Below are positions 20,869 through 31,874 of a DNA stretch of 64,000 nt, piece after piece. The position numbers and the translations under genes are program-made. The DNA comes from Schistocerca nitens (lineage: Eukaryota; Arthropoda; Insecta; Orthoptera; Acrididae): NCBI RefSeq assembly GCF_023898315.1, contig NC_064619.1:298382150-298446149 (forward strand), read 5' to 3'. How positions within the stretch are numbered: position 1 is the first letter of the stretch; every line of letters starts with the position of its first letter. The notes beneath the pieces were generated by a model that had not been told where the DNA came from, did no database searches, and worked only from the letters and a program-made list of their open reading frames with translations.

Positions 20869-21140
20869 TGGGTCCGCCTCCGTACCTAGTGGTTAGCGTG
20901 GCTGGCTGCCATGCAGGGGACATGGGTTCGATTCAGAGCACTGCCAGGAATTTTTCCTTGGTGAGAGAACTGGTAAGTGGTATACTGACGCTCGTGAGGC
21001 CAACTGAGGGCCTACTCAGCTACTACTAGCAGAGGTTCCAAGGTCAAGAAACCCGACAACGAGAGCGATGTGCTAACCACTTCTTGTTCTGCACTATGTC
21101 CAGTCGATGACAGAGGAAGGACCAGGTGGCCCCCGTGTTG
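20869..21140 (+). mobile_element. tRNA-derived SINE, 'CTAGTGGTTAGCGTGGCTGG' family
   Basis: Head with A box TAGTGGTTAGCGTGGC and B box GGTTCGATTC (about 20925-20934), followed by GCACTGCCAGGAATTTTTCC and GAGGCCAACTGAGGGCC. The 3' part is degenerate. It is a separate SINE family from the others here. Confidence 0.82.
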
Positions 21141-22511
<1,371 letters not shown>

Positions 22512-22526
22512 AGATCTCGGATTATG

Positions 22527-22648
22527 GTTCAAATGGCTCTGAGAACTATGGGACTTAACATCTATGGTCATCAGTCCCCTAGAACTTAGAACTACTTAAA
22601 CCTAACTAACCTAAGGACATCACACAACACCCAGTCATCACGAGGCAG
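22527..22648 (-). mobile_element. tRNA-derived SINE, head-truncated copy
   Basis: Contains only the tail and the CTAACCTAAGGACATCACAC junction of the Leu/Ser-type SINE. The tRNA-like head with A and B boxes is missing. It is flanked by the perfect 15-bp duplication AGATCTCGGATTATG (22512-22526 and 22649-22663), so it inserted in this truncated form rather than being cut later. Confidence 0.92.
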
Positions 22649-22889
22649 AGATCTCGGATTATGCTACAGATTAGTAACCACAACCTACATCCAGAAAATA
22701 ACATAGAACGTAAATATCATCAGCATTTTGTTCTATTTATTTTTGCGCAAGTAAATGTGACACACAACACAATTAAAGGTCACACCCGACGTTTAGTATC
22801 GGTAGGTTCGCCTAGCCCGAATACTGAACAAGTAAATTTATCAAGAAGTGTTAAAACGCTTTCTAGTTCCAAACCTTTTTGCCGTCGTG

Positions 22890-23150
22890 ACTCTTTCTTT
22901 CTGTTACACGACACCCCAGTTAACAGTAACGAAACGTCATTTCAAACTTAAAATGGATCGACGTTGCTCCACCCAAATTATTCGACGGATCTGTCACCTC
23001 CTAATTCCTTTCTCTCTCTGAAACTGAGGAAGCACCACGGGTGCCCAATCGCCAACTTGATTGAGGAGATCCAAAAGGCTGTGGCCGACAAACTGCCGAC
23101 AGTTACAAAAAAAAAAGAGACTTCTTTGAGGCCACTAAAAGACTGAAAAT
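22890..23150 (+). pseudogene. Mariner-type transposase C-terminal fragment
   Basis: Two neighbouring frames give FFLLHDTPVNSNETSF (equivalent of the second catalytic block LLHDNAPAH) and HPNYSTDLSPPNSFLSLKL (third block, usual form HPPYSPDLSPcDFFLFpKL). These are followed by IANLIEEIQKAVADKLPTVT. Asn-to-Thr and Asp-to-Asn changes and a frameshift between them make it inactive. Confidence 0.7.
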
Positions 23151-23159
23151 TGGTGCTCA

Positions 23160-24013
23160 GTAATTTATCTCGTCAAATTGATCCTGTTTTGAATAAATAG
23201 TTGAAATTCGTAGGTCTCTGGTTTCGTATTTATGATTGCTTTAGTCAAGTAACTTAGCAACCGCGCTGTGTTTCTGTGAAGATTTGAATTGTCCTTTTTT
23301 TAAAAAAAAAATGATGAAATCAGATGGTCGATGGAATTAAACGGAAGCACGATGTAATCGAATGCGGGTACCAGAACAGCTACGGAACAATCAGACCAGC
23401 GCCTATGTCGAATCGGTCGCTTCGACTTTCGCGTCTCGGTGCCCACACCCACCGCTACACGGGCAGCGTTATATCCGGTCTGCTGAAAATACGAGTAATC
23501 AACCGACCGCAGGAACAATAGACCGCTTGGCTCATCGGCTGTCGCCCAACGACCGACCGAGACAGCAGAGACGGTGAAAAACATGGACTGCTACTGGTGG
23601 ACGACGCCCGCTGCCACTCGTCACACACTGGATCACCGTAATGCGAGTAAAACGCCACCAGACCGTGAATTTGCATTCCGCACAGTCAGAAGTACACTTG
23701 TTCCCAAGTCTGGCAAAATTCTACCAATGAAGCTTCACTGGCTGCAATATTTATTTCCCAGCCGTGTCCTCTACTATTGTGAACGTCACAGTCCGACTCA
23801 CGGTATCCTAGTGAACTGGGGTGTTATTAACTCTAGAGATTATGCGCCGTAATCGTTTTTAAATTGGTTTGTTCTGGGGGGGGGGGGCGGGGGCTCACTA
23901 TGCCTGCTGAAGAGTGAGTGATTTTCTTATGACAGCTGGTGCTTTCCAGCTCTAGTTTCAAATCAGGCTTTAGAAAAGAACTGGCAGGAAGCAGCACCAT
24001 GCCAAGAAATGCT
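23160..24013. other. Unassigned sequence
   Basis: Short frames only. 23574-23852 (plus, 92 codons) has no recognisable motif. A poly-G run sits at about 23877-23891. Confidence 0.4.
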
Positions 24014-24399
24014 ACACTGCCTCACAAAAAACTGAAGCACCAAGCGGAAGACATGGCCGAAAGCCCACATCAATGAAGTTTCACTGAATGGTTCGCACGC
24101 TGTCACTTGTTGGTGGCCCAGCTTTGAAATCTGCAGCAATTTGCGGAAGGCTGCACTTGGCACGTTGAACGATTCTCTTCAGTCGTCGTTGAATCCGTTC
24201 TTGCAGGATCTTTCTCCGACCGCAGCGATATCGGAGACTTGATGTTTTACTGGATTCGTAACATTCACGGTACATTCGCGAAATGGTCGTAAGGAAAAAT
24301 CCCCACTTCATCGTTATCTTGGAGATGCTATCTCTCGTCGCTCGTGCGCCGACTATAACACCGCGTTCAAACTCACATAGATCTTGATAACCTGCAGTA

Positions 24400-25091
24400 T
24401 TGTATTGCATTGTATGTTAACCGGGGGCCTAGAAACGACGGAGAGGCTCCGTCGCCGCCGCAGTGGTCCACAACCCCACGACGACTACCGCAGTCCACTT
24501 CACCCCTCCGCTGCCCCACACCGAACCACTCTTTCAGGGTTACTGTGCGGTTCGGCCCCCGGTGCCCCCCCTCCCCCCCCCCCCTCCGGGAACGTCTCAA
24601 ACAGATGCGTGTAACCACTATGTTTGCGTGGTAGAGTAATGGTGGTGTACGCGTACATGGAGTACTTGTTTGCGCAGCAATCGCCAATGTAGTGTAGCTG
24701 AGGTGGAATAAGGGGAACCAGCCCGCATTCGCCGAGGCAGATGGAAAACCGCCTAAAAACCATCCACAGACTGGTCGGCTCACCGGACCTCGACACAAGT
24801 CCGGCGGGTTCAAATGGCTCTGAGCACTATGGGACTTAACTTCTGAGGTCATCAGTCCCCTAGAACTTAGAACTACTTAAACCTAACTAACCTAAGGACA
24901 TCACACACATCCATGCCCGAGGCAGGATTCGAACCTGCGGCCGTAGCGGTCGCGCAGCTCCAGACTGTGGTGCCTAGAACCGCACGGCCACTCCAGCCGG
25001 CAGTCCGGCGGGCGGATTCTCGCCGGGGACCAGGCGCTCCTTCCCAGTCCGGAAAGCCGTGCGTTAGACCGTACGGCTAACCAGGGGGGGC
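24400..25091 (-). mobile_element. Long tRNA-derived SINE inserted in Tc1
   Basis: Flanked by TAACCTGCAGTA on both sides (24388-24399 and 25092-25103). The tRNA-like head at the right reads GGTTAGCCGTACGGTCTAACG on minus. The body includes the long unit CGACGGAGAGGCTCCGTCGC ... GGTGGTGTACGCGTACATGG ... CCGCCTAAAAACCATCCACAG. It is interrupted at 24809-25001 by a Leu/Ser-type SINE. The 159-codon minus frame here is not a gene. A relative of its head portion occurs at 47390-47575. Confidence 0.85.
24809..25001 (-). mobile_element. tRNA-derived SINE (Leu/Ser-type head), innermost insert
   Basis: Full-length minus-strand copy with 11-bp perfect duplication AGTCCGGCGGG at 24799-24808/9 and 25002-25012. 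B box complement GGATTCGAACC at about 24926-24936. It lies inside the long SINE, which itself lies inside a Tc1 element. Confidence 0.93.
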
Positions 25092-25290
25092 TAACCTGCA
25101 GTAACCGATGTAACAAATACGCAGGGCACTTGTCTTACATAGGCGTTGCCGACCGCAGCGCTGCATCATGCCTGTTTACATCTCTCTGTATTTGAATACA
25201 CATGCATATACCAGTTTCTTTGGCGCTTCGGTCTATAAATATCGACATGATCGAAGATCCTTAAGCCAGAAACGGGTCATGTAGGCGATT

Positions 25291-25297
25291 CTCTCTC

Positions 25298-25388
<91 letters not shown>
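25291..25388. repeat. Compound (CT)n(GT)n microsatellite
   Basis: About 45 bp of CT followed by about 52 bp of GT. Confidence 0.97.
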
Positions 25389-25391
<3 letters not shown>

Positions 25392-26106
25392 CGCGCGTGG
25401 ATATCGTTTTTCAGCGGTTTCCCCAACCAACTAGGTGAATAACGGTCTGCTAGCCGAGTCTCGCCCGAGTTGCACGATTCGGAAACATTTAGAAAAACTT
25501 TCGCACACTTTCACATCGATCACACTACACCCAGGCAGCTGAGTTACACAGACTCCTTCCGGGGAATAACGGGGTGGCGACAGGAAGGGAATCAGACCAC
25601 CCCTTCAATTAACCTCGCTAAATCCGTTAATAACAATGCCGACCATACGCCGATGCGGGACAAAGGCAGGAGGCGGAGGAAGAGGAGGAGGAGGAAGAGG
25701 AGTAGAATAAAAAGAATTGGCGAAATACGGCGACATTTAAAAGACGCGATCCCGCGGTTGGCTTCTCGGTAAAGGCGACACTCCTCCTCTTGCTCCCCCC
25801 CTCCCACCGCCAGGGGGCAGGTTGTGTTCCTCCCCCCCTCCCATCTTGCGTCAGAGCGAGCAGCTCAGTCTCCAGAGCGGAGCGGCGGTCTCCTGGGACC
25901 GTCACCAGACGGGCCTCAAGGCGGACGCCACTCACTCGCGTAATCCTCTTAGGAGGCAACGTCTTCTTTCCGACTCTAGCTCATAGCGCTGTAATAACGG
26001 TCCCCATACCGAACACAGAAAACCTGTTCCATCAGGACGCAGCTGTGCACGTGCGTGGAAGTCACACGCGAACAAACATCTCACATGTCCTCTAGTATCC
26101 GACTCT

Positions 26107-26140
26107 TTCTCTCTCCCTCTCTTTCTCCCTCTTCCCCCGC

Positions 26141-26189
<49 letters not shown>
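26107..26189. repeat. (CT)n microsatellite with poly-C core
   Basis: CT-rich run, then a C tract, then uninterrupted CT repeats. Confidence 0.96.
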
Positions 26190-26261
26190 GCACACCCATA
26201 TAAGCAACAACACACTTATCACCTCCAACGAAATTTGTAATGCGAATAAATGATGTAATTC

Positions 26262-26674
26262 CTATCCGACCCCGTTAGCTGAATGGTAGCCGGCACGGTA
26301 GCTCAGCGTGTTCGGTCAGAGGGTTAGCTGCCCTCTGTAATAAAAAAACTGAGTTAATGGATCAACGACGAACTGAAACGGGTGTCTTGCGACGTCCGTC
26401 CCAAGCAGATGCAACGATCAAATACGAACAAAATGAGATTAAAAAAAAAAGAGGTCAGAGTGACGGATTGTAAATCCTCCGGGCCCGGGTTCGATTCCCA
26501 ACTGGGTCGGGGAATTTTCTCCGCCCAGGGACTGGGTGTTGTGTTGTGCTCATCATCATCCTATCATCCTCATCGACTGCAGGTCGCCGAAGTGGCGTAA
26601 AATTGAAAGACCGGCACCCGGCGAACGGTCTGCTCGACGGGGGGCCCTAGCCATACGATTAAATAAATAAATGA
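26262..26674 (+). mobile_element. tRNA-derived SINE (outer), interrupted
   Basis: The head starts CCGTTAGCTGAATGGT and resumes after the inner insert with GTCAGAGTGACGGATTG, then B box GGTTCGATTCCC (about 26488-26499). The body GGTCGGGGAATTTTCTCCGC and an AAATAAATAAATG tail follow. The 9-bp duplication ATGTAATTC (26253-26261 and 26675-26683) frames the pair, with one extra base in the left context. Confidence 0.87.
26282..26451 (+). mobile_element. tRNA-derived SINE (inner), 'GGTAGCTCAGCGTG' family
   Basis: Starts CCGGCACGGTAGCTCAGCGTG and contains GTAATAAAAAAACTGAGTTAA and GTGTCTTGCGACGTCCG. It ends in a run of ten A residues, splitting the head of the outer SINE. The duplicated target is only approximate (GAATGGTA versus GAGGTCA). 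A minus-strand relative is nested in the element at 37152-37815. Confidence 0.87.
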
Positions 26675-26683
26675 ATGTAATTC

Positions 26684-27139
26684 ATCACTAATGGTACTCT
26701 AAAATATGACATTCTAAAGTTACGAAACACGAAATCTGAATGTTCAGTATAAATTTTATTTGTTCTGATGAGAGGGTAAAAGATAGCGTTGATTGTATGT
26801 TATTCACTTCTCTGATAGTGTTCTCGTACGTTCTGACTGTATATTTAGATGCGCATTCATTCACTTGTAGCTAACTTTCGAAATGGCTCTGGAATAGGCG
26901 GTATTCCCTTAGAATTATTGAGATTCTTGGGAGAGCCAACCATGACAAATCTATGCCATTTCTTCGGCTAGATATATGAAGAATGTTCTAGTGAGTACAA
27001 AAAAAACTATTACACAGCTTTTTATGTTTGTGCGTCTAAACCGTACTTGCATCAAAAGTAATTCCTTTGGTTACATAAAAGCGCAGAAGTTATGGGATCA
27101 ACTACGTTTTCTTACTTATAATACGCAGTTTATATTTTG
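26684..27139. other. Unassigned AT-rich sequence
   Basis: Nothing recognised. Confidence 0.5.
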
Positions 27140-27247
27140 CAAGGATATAGAATAGTCTACACAAAGGACTAACACCAAGGATATAGAATAGTCTACACGA
27201 AGGACTAACACCAAGGATATAGAATAGTCTACACGAAGGACTAACAC
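27140..27247. repeat. 36-bp minisatellite, three copies
   Basis: The unit begins CAAGGATATAGAATAGTCTA and repeats at 27140-27175, 27176-27211 and 27212-27247, with one base difference in the first copy (CACAAAG versus CACGAAG). It is a multiple of three, so the minus-strand frame 27116-27565 repeats VLVLRVDYSISL three times. I do not regard that frame as a gene. Confidence 0.95.
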
Positions 27248-27659
27248 TGAACTATGTACGGTTCTAATTATATGACAAACAAACAAACAACAAAGAGCCG
27301 TCGTCAGCTGCCAGTTTCTCTCTAACACATTCATTATGTTTCGTTCCCTACCAGTGCTATCTCTACTACCGGTAATCCAACCATTCGCTACGTCATTTAT
27401 GTAGTGTACCAAAACGACCGAAGCGTAGTTTTGGTACAGCGCAACTCCAGACACACAAAATACCCGTAAGAGTGCAAGATGAATGTAATAATTCCACGTT
27501 CGAAACGCAGGTGCTGACTGGTTTGAAAATGACGGAACTATCTGTTTAATAAGGCATTGTGTCAAAATTCAGATACAAACTATTTACTGAATAATGGAAA
27601 AATCGGTAGAAGTCAAGCCCGGGACGATATTAGTTTCTGTTCCGGAGAGATATAGGAAC
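27248..27659. other. Unassigned sequence overlapping a 149-codon antisense frame
   Basis: The minus frame 27116-27565 covers this stretch. It has no known motif and ends in the minisatellite. Upstream context shows no promoter. Confidence 0.35.
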
Positions 27660-28337
27660 ACAGCGGGCCATGTACGAGTACAAAAGAAATGCCCAATCTT
27701 TGGAAGCGGTAACATCCGTCAAGTATCTGGGTGTGACTATTCGAAATGATCTCAAATGGAATGATCAGATTACACAAGTAACGGGAAAGGAGAACTCTAA
27801 ATTGCGGTTTATTGGTAGAATCCTGAAGCGATGCAGTCCTTCAAGAAAGGAAATTGCTTACAATACGTTAGTTCGTCCAGTCTTGGAGTATAGATCGTCT
27901 GTATGGGACACTTACCAGTTGAGTCTGATTCAAGAGATTGAGAAGGTCCAAAGAAGAGCGGCAAGATTCGTGACTGGTACATTTAGCCATCGCGAGAGCG
28001 TTACAAATCTCATAGAAAGTTTGAAGTGGGACACACTTGCAGATAGACGACGCGCTAAATGGAAGGGGCTGCTCACTAAATTCCGAAATCCGATCTTCGC
28101 CGAGAATGTAGAGCATATATTATTACCACTAACTTTCAAATCGCGCAATGATCACCATTAAAAGATAAGGGAAATTAGAGCTCGTACTGAGGCGTTCAGG
28201 CAGTCGTTTTTCCCTCGCGCGATCCGTGAGTGGGACAGGGGGGGGGGGGGGGGAGAAATATGACTTTTGCGCGAATTGTGCCCTCCGCCACACTTCGGTT
28301 GGTGGCTAGCGGAGTATATATGTATATGCAGATGTAG
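27660..28337 (+). mobile_element. Jockey-like LINE, 5'-truncated copy
   Basis: Plus-strand copy keeping the C-terminal coding region and 3' UTR. It contains a poly-G expansion (about 28238-28253) in the position where other copies read GACAGGAAAGG. It ends TATGTATATGCAGATGTAG. The frame is open for 163 codons. Confidence 0.88.
27670..28161 (+). pseudogene. Jockey-like LINE polyprotein, C-terminal region
   Basis: Open for 163 codons: VKYLGVTIRNDLKWNDQI, then LRFIGRILKRCSPSRKE, VRPVLEYRSSVWDTYQL, EIEKVQRRAARFVTG and DTLADRRRAKW. It is co-linear with the copies at 2048-2497 and 14336-14737 and is the least damaged of the three. The RT catalytic core is missing. Confidence 0.88.
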
Positions 28338-28339
28338 AC

Positions 28340-29770
28340 TCAACGACTTCTCTTACGAGGCAGACTAAAGAAAGGCAAACCTATTTTTATAGCATTTACA
28401 GATTTAAAGGAAAATTTTAACAAGGTTCACTCGAATACACTCTTCGGGATAAGATGTAGTAACTCAAAGATCATCTACAACCTGTACAGAAACTAGTATG
28501 TAGTAACAAGAACGTACACGAAAGAGTAGTAGTAGTTCAGAATAGCCCTTCTCGATGTCATGCGATCTCTACACTGAGCAAGCTGTGAAATAAAACAAAA
28601 ATAAATTTATAAAAGGAATTAGAGTTGAGCGAGAAGAAATTAAAAAAACTGAGATTTTCTGAGGACATTGCAATTGTATCAGAGGTGACAAAAGACATGA
28701 TAGATCATCTGAACGGAATGAACAGAAAGAGGCTGTAAGATCAGGATGAAAAAAATTAAACAAGAGTAATGGAATATAGCCAAATTAAATAAGGAAATTA
28801 GGCAAGGGACTGAGACACTCGTATATGGGCTGTAAAATAACAGATGACTGCCAAAGATGAGAGGATATGAAATGCAGACTGCCTATATAAGAAGAAAAGG
28901 ATTTCTTGAAAAACATACATTAAAACTAGGTATAAAGTTAAGTATTAGGAAGTCCTTTCTGAAGGTATCTATCTATATTGAGAGTAGCCTTCAACGGAAG
29001 TTAAACGTGGACAATAAGTAGTTCAGACAAAAAGAGAGCAGAAGATTTTTTAAAAGTTATCCTACAGAATAATGTTGGACCGTTAGCTGAGTAGATCGAA
29101 TGAGAAGATGGTAAACCGATTAGGAGGATAATAGAAATTTAGGGGCCCATGTCCTGGCTAAAAGAAGGAATCGGTTGATAGGACACATTCTGAGGCATGA
29201 AGGACTCATCAGTTTGGCAATGGTGTATGTGTGTGCGGGGGAGAGGGCGGGGGAATCGACTGGACGTAGAGGGATACCTAGGTATGAATATAGTAAGCAG
29301 GTCTAAATAGATGTAGTTTTCAGTAGTCTTTAGTTAGGCACAGTGATGTGGCTAAAAACATTCAACAGCCTAAACGCATAAAATATTTCTGTGCTTAAAA
29401 CAATCGGTTTCTCCAGACTTTTTTATCTTCAGGTCTTAAAAATCTTTTTGTCCTGAAAGTTTTAATTTTACATTGGACCTCACGCCGAATGGTCATGTAG
29501 ATAAAAATGAGCACTTTGGCCTATCGTCCAACGTAAATGGAAACGTTTCACAACAAAAAGGTTGCTACGACCTAAAGATGACAGCAAAGTCTGTCGAAAC
29601 GGGTTGTCTTAAATACAGAAATATTTATGCGATCTAGGCTGTTGAATGTTTTTAGCAAGACAGATCGCTACTTCGGTATTCTCAAAATGAGAAAATCCAA
29701 TCACACTGAGGAGGCCTGCAGAGGATACACTAGCTTGGTGAGCTGCATCAAAACCGCAACAACAGCAATA
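28340..29770 (+). mobile_element. RTE-like LINE relic, interrupted by a MITE
   Basis: Heavily decayed plus-strand copy. DNA-level resemblance to the intact RTE copy includes TTTACAGATTTAAAGGAAAATT (RT DLEKAF region), AGCAAGCTGTGAAAT, ATAAAACGTGGACAATAAGTAG-like GSETWTINS, and GAGCTGCATCAAAACCGCAACAACAG at its 3' end. Stops occur throughout. The MITE at 29351-29656 splits it near its 3' end. Confidence 0.72.
29351..29656. mobile_element. Inverted-repeat MITE
   Basis: The left end GCTAAAAACATTCAACAGCC continues TAAACGCATAAAATATTTCTG. The right end reads CAGAAATATTTATGCGATCT, then AGGCTGTTGAATGTTTTTAGC. These are inverted arms of about 60 bp around a central 180 bp without an open frame. No clear target duplication. 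Confidence 0.82.
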
Positions 29771-30196
29771 AACAAGATAAAAAAGAATTGTGAACGGTAG
29801 CGGTCTGTAAAAGACCTGTTTTGTAAACCATATCCGTATACACGATACTAGCAGCTGTGGTGGTGTACAAGCCGAAGAGCGTAGTTCTTGTGTGGGCTAC
29901 ACAGGTGTCAGGTCAGAGCGACAGGCGTGTCGGTAGTCGCGCAGCCCGCGCTGTGATGAGGTGCGGGCGTCTGTCGCCTGAGACAACAGCGGCCGCGTCT
30001 GTTTATCTTTACTCTGCCGTAGCGTGGCGGAGGGACGGCCGTTAAACGGGATTACCACCGGCGGTGGGTGGTCCTGCTTGCTTGCTCCAGGTGCGCCGTG
30101 CCTCAGGGCAGGTGGCGGGACCACTGCTCCAACACTGGACGTTGTCACAGCCACACCTACTGGGATAACGTGTGTCCGACCGGCAGCCGTCAGTAG
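29771..30196. other. Unassigned sequence, partly GC-rich
   Basis: GC-rich from about 29900 with short chance frames on both strands. No family recognised. Confidence 0.4.
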
Positions 30197-30204
30197 CCAG
30201 GTGG

Positions 30205-30410
30205 ACGGCCGGCCGGGGTGGCCGAGCGGTTCTAGGCGCTTCAGTCTGGAACCGCGCGACCGCTACGGTCGCAGGTTCGAATCCTGCCTCGGGCATGGAT
30301 GTGTGTGATGTTCTTAGGTTAGTTAGGTTTAAGTCGTTCTAAGTTCTAGGGGACTGATGACCTCAGATCTTAAGTCCCATAGTGCTCAGAGCCCTTTGAA
30401 CCATTTTGAA
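30205..30410 (+). mobile_element. tRNA-derived SINE (Leu/Ser-type head), well preserved
   Basis: A box TGGCCGAGCGG at 30219-30229 and B box GGTTCGAATCC at 30274-30284, the spacing expected for a type 2 polymerase III promoter. The tail runs to CATTTTGAA. It is flanked by CCAGGTGG (30197-30204 and 30411-30418). The best-preserved plus-strand copy in the window. Confidence 0.93.
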
Positions 30411-30439
30411 CCAGGTGGTCGCATTCGCAAACCTCCAGT

Positions 30440-30845
30440 ACACTGCTCTTGTGCAACACTCCGCCTGTATGGCGGTTTCAACGCTCCTGGGGACATTTTC
30501 AATAAGGTGTTGAATGTCTATGGAAGAATGACTGCCCATTTTGCCTCACGAGCCGAAACCAGAGAGTGACGGTGGACGCTGGTGCCCGGAGCGAAGTCGA
30601 CGTTCTAACTAATATGTATTTTAATGCGTTCAGATCGGGACTCCGGACAGGCCAGTCCATTTGAGGAATGTTATTGCCCATAAGCCACTCCCTTAACGAT
30701 GCTGCTTTAAGACTGGGTGGACTGTCATGTTGATATAAAGTTTTCAAAATGTGTGATCATATCCTTGCGCATTTAGCGTTTTCTTAAGGACAGCAATGGA
30801 ACCACACGCTTACTACGAAAAACACCCTCATAACTATAAGGGAGT
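30440..30845 (-). pseudogene. Tc1-type transposase C-terminal fragment
   Basis: Minus-strand frame 30499-30747 reads YQHDSPPSLKAASLREWLMG (second catalytic block region) and NIPQMDWPVRSPDLNALKYI (third block). In the third block the catalytic Glu of the usual LNALEHIWD is replaced by Lys. The sequence right of it (FRKR and similar, about 30750-30845) continues the upstream part in another frame. There are no ends and no DNA-binding domain. Confidence 0.78.
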
Positions 30846-30868
30846 TGTTTGTGTTCCCCCCCCCCCCC

Positions 30869-31062
30869 AAAAAAAATGGCTCTGAGCACTATGGGACTTA
30901 ACTTCTGAGGTCATCAGTCCCCTAGAACTTAGAACTGCTTAAACCTAACCAACCTAAGGACATCACGCACATCCATGCCCGAGGCAGGATTCGAACCTGT
31001 GACCGTAGCGGTCGCGCGGTTCCAGACTGTTGCGCCTAGAACCGCTCGGCCACTCCGGCCAG
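30869..31062 (-). mobile_element. tRNA-derived SINE (Leu/Ser-type head)
   Basis: Minus-strand copy, B box complement GGATTCGAACC at about 30987-30997, head TGGCCGAGCGG at the right end. A poly-C/poly-A tract precedes the tail. Flanks share TGTGTT (30850-30855 and 31065-31070), a short and possibly incomplete duplication. Confidence 0.9.
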
Positions 31063-31070
31063 CCTGTGTT

Positions 31071-31769
31071 GTTCCTCAGATGGTAATTAGACGAAATATT
31101 TGTCAGGATTTTCAAGCGGTGGGTCTTTGAGGTACAGCAATACGCGAACACCGAGAAGTAAGTTTAAACAGTTTTATTAACAAAGGCTGATTATAACACA
31201 CACACGCTACGCACACCCATCATCACCGTGTCTGACATCCTAATTACGGTCGTATCGAAAGGCTCCATGGTGAGCCAAAAAAAGGAGACATATTCGCACC
31301 CGAGGCCGCGCTAGTTAATACGGCGCGTTGCGGACGGCGGCCAGTGGCTTACTCCCTGCGTCTCACTGCGGCCGGACGCACGTGTACTGACCAAGCAAAC
31401 TGTCAGCATTCCAGATAGGTCGGCTGGCGAGCGCGTGTTACGTACCGTACGGCTGCGTGCAACCCGTAGATCTTTACATAACGAAACAACAACACCTCTG
31501 TACTTCGCTATTGGCACTACAGATGATGGCAGACAGCGGTATTCAGGGAATCGCCAAATCCAGAACCTTCAGTCTCATTGACACAGGGTACAGCACGATT
31601 CATCCCTCCAAATCTCTCCCTTCCAATCATCTTTACACCACATCATGCGTCGCTTAGCACCGACATTAGAAATGAGTGGCTTACGAAAGCTGTTCGGCCA
31701 TTTCGCTCCATTCTTTTAACACTCTACTCACGGTCATTCCTAGCTGGACTGCAGGTTGCACTTTGGAGC
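31071..31769. other. Unassigned sequence
   Basis: A GC-rich patch lies at about 31295-31460. No gene or repeat family recognised. Confidence 0.45.
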
Positions 31770-31874
31770 AGCTGTGTGATGTCCTTAGGTTAGTTAGGTT
31801 TAAGTAGTTCTAAGTCTAGGGGACTGATGACCTACGATGTTAAGTCCCATAGTGCTCAGAGCCATTTGAACCAT
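31770..31874 (+). mobile_element. tRNA-derived SINE, head-truncated copy
   Basis: Starts GTGTGATGTCCTTAGGTTAG and ends GAGCCATTTGAACCAT. The tRNA-like head is absent, so it has no A or B box. Confidence 0.9.

Larger units (their letters stand above)
24014..25235 (-). mobile_element. Tc1-type transposon, 5' half, with nested SINEs
   Basis: Minus-strand Tc1 element. Its right terminus CCAGTTTCTTTGGCGCTTCGG (about 25211-25231) is the family's inverted repeat, next to TA. The 5' UTR lies at 25104-25200. Translation resumes left of the nested SINE with MQYNTAGYQDLCEFERGVIVG (24081-24410, 109 codons). That frame holds the paired helix-turn-helix region SISKITMKWGFFLTTISR and LKRIVQRAKCSLPQIAADF. 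The copy stops soon after and joins GTTTTTTGTGAGGCAGTG, which resembles a different Tc1 end. The whole catalytic domain is absent. A 12-bp duplication (TAACCTGCAGTA) shows where the SINE split it. Confidence 0.85.
25236..26252. other. Microsatellite-flanked GC-rich stretch
   Basis: Contains compound CT/GT (25291-25388) and CT (26107-26189) arrays. Between them is a purine-rich (GGA)n-like tract (25665-25705) and a GC-rich part (25780-25960). No coding family recognised. Confidence 0.4.

Noticed and set aside
24373-24852. 159-codon minus frame
   Set aside because: Lies wholly within the long SINE and its GC-rich body. No motif.
24400-25091. Processed gene copy
   Set aside because: The flanking duplication and tRNA-like head identify a SINE. 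There is no coding frame related to a host gene.
27140-27247. CRISPR-like array
   Set aside because: Units are head-to-tail without spacers, and the window is eukaryotic.
27116-27565. 149-codon minus frame with repeated motif
   Set aside because: The repeat is the 36-bp minisatellite. The remaining part shows no domain.
30219-30290. Functional tRNA gene with good A and B boxes
   Set aside because: The A/B boxes belong to a SINE: the acceptor stem is not closed, the sequence continues into the SINE tail, and many copies occur in the window.
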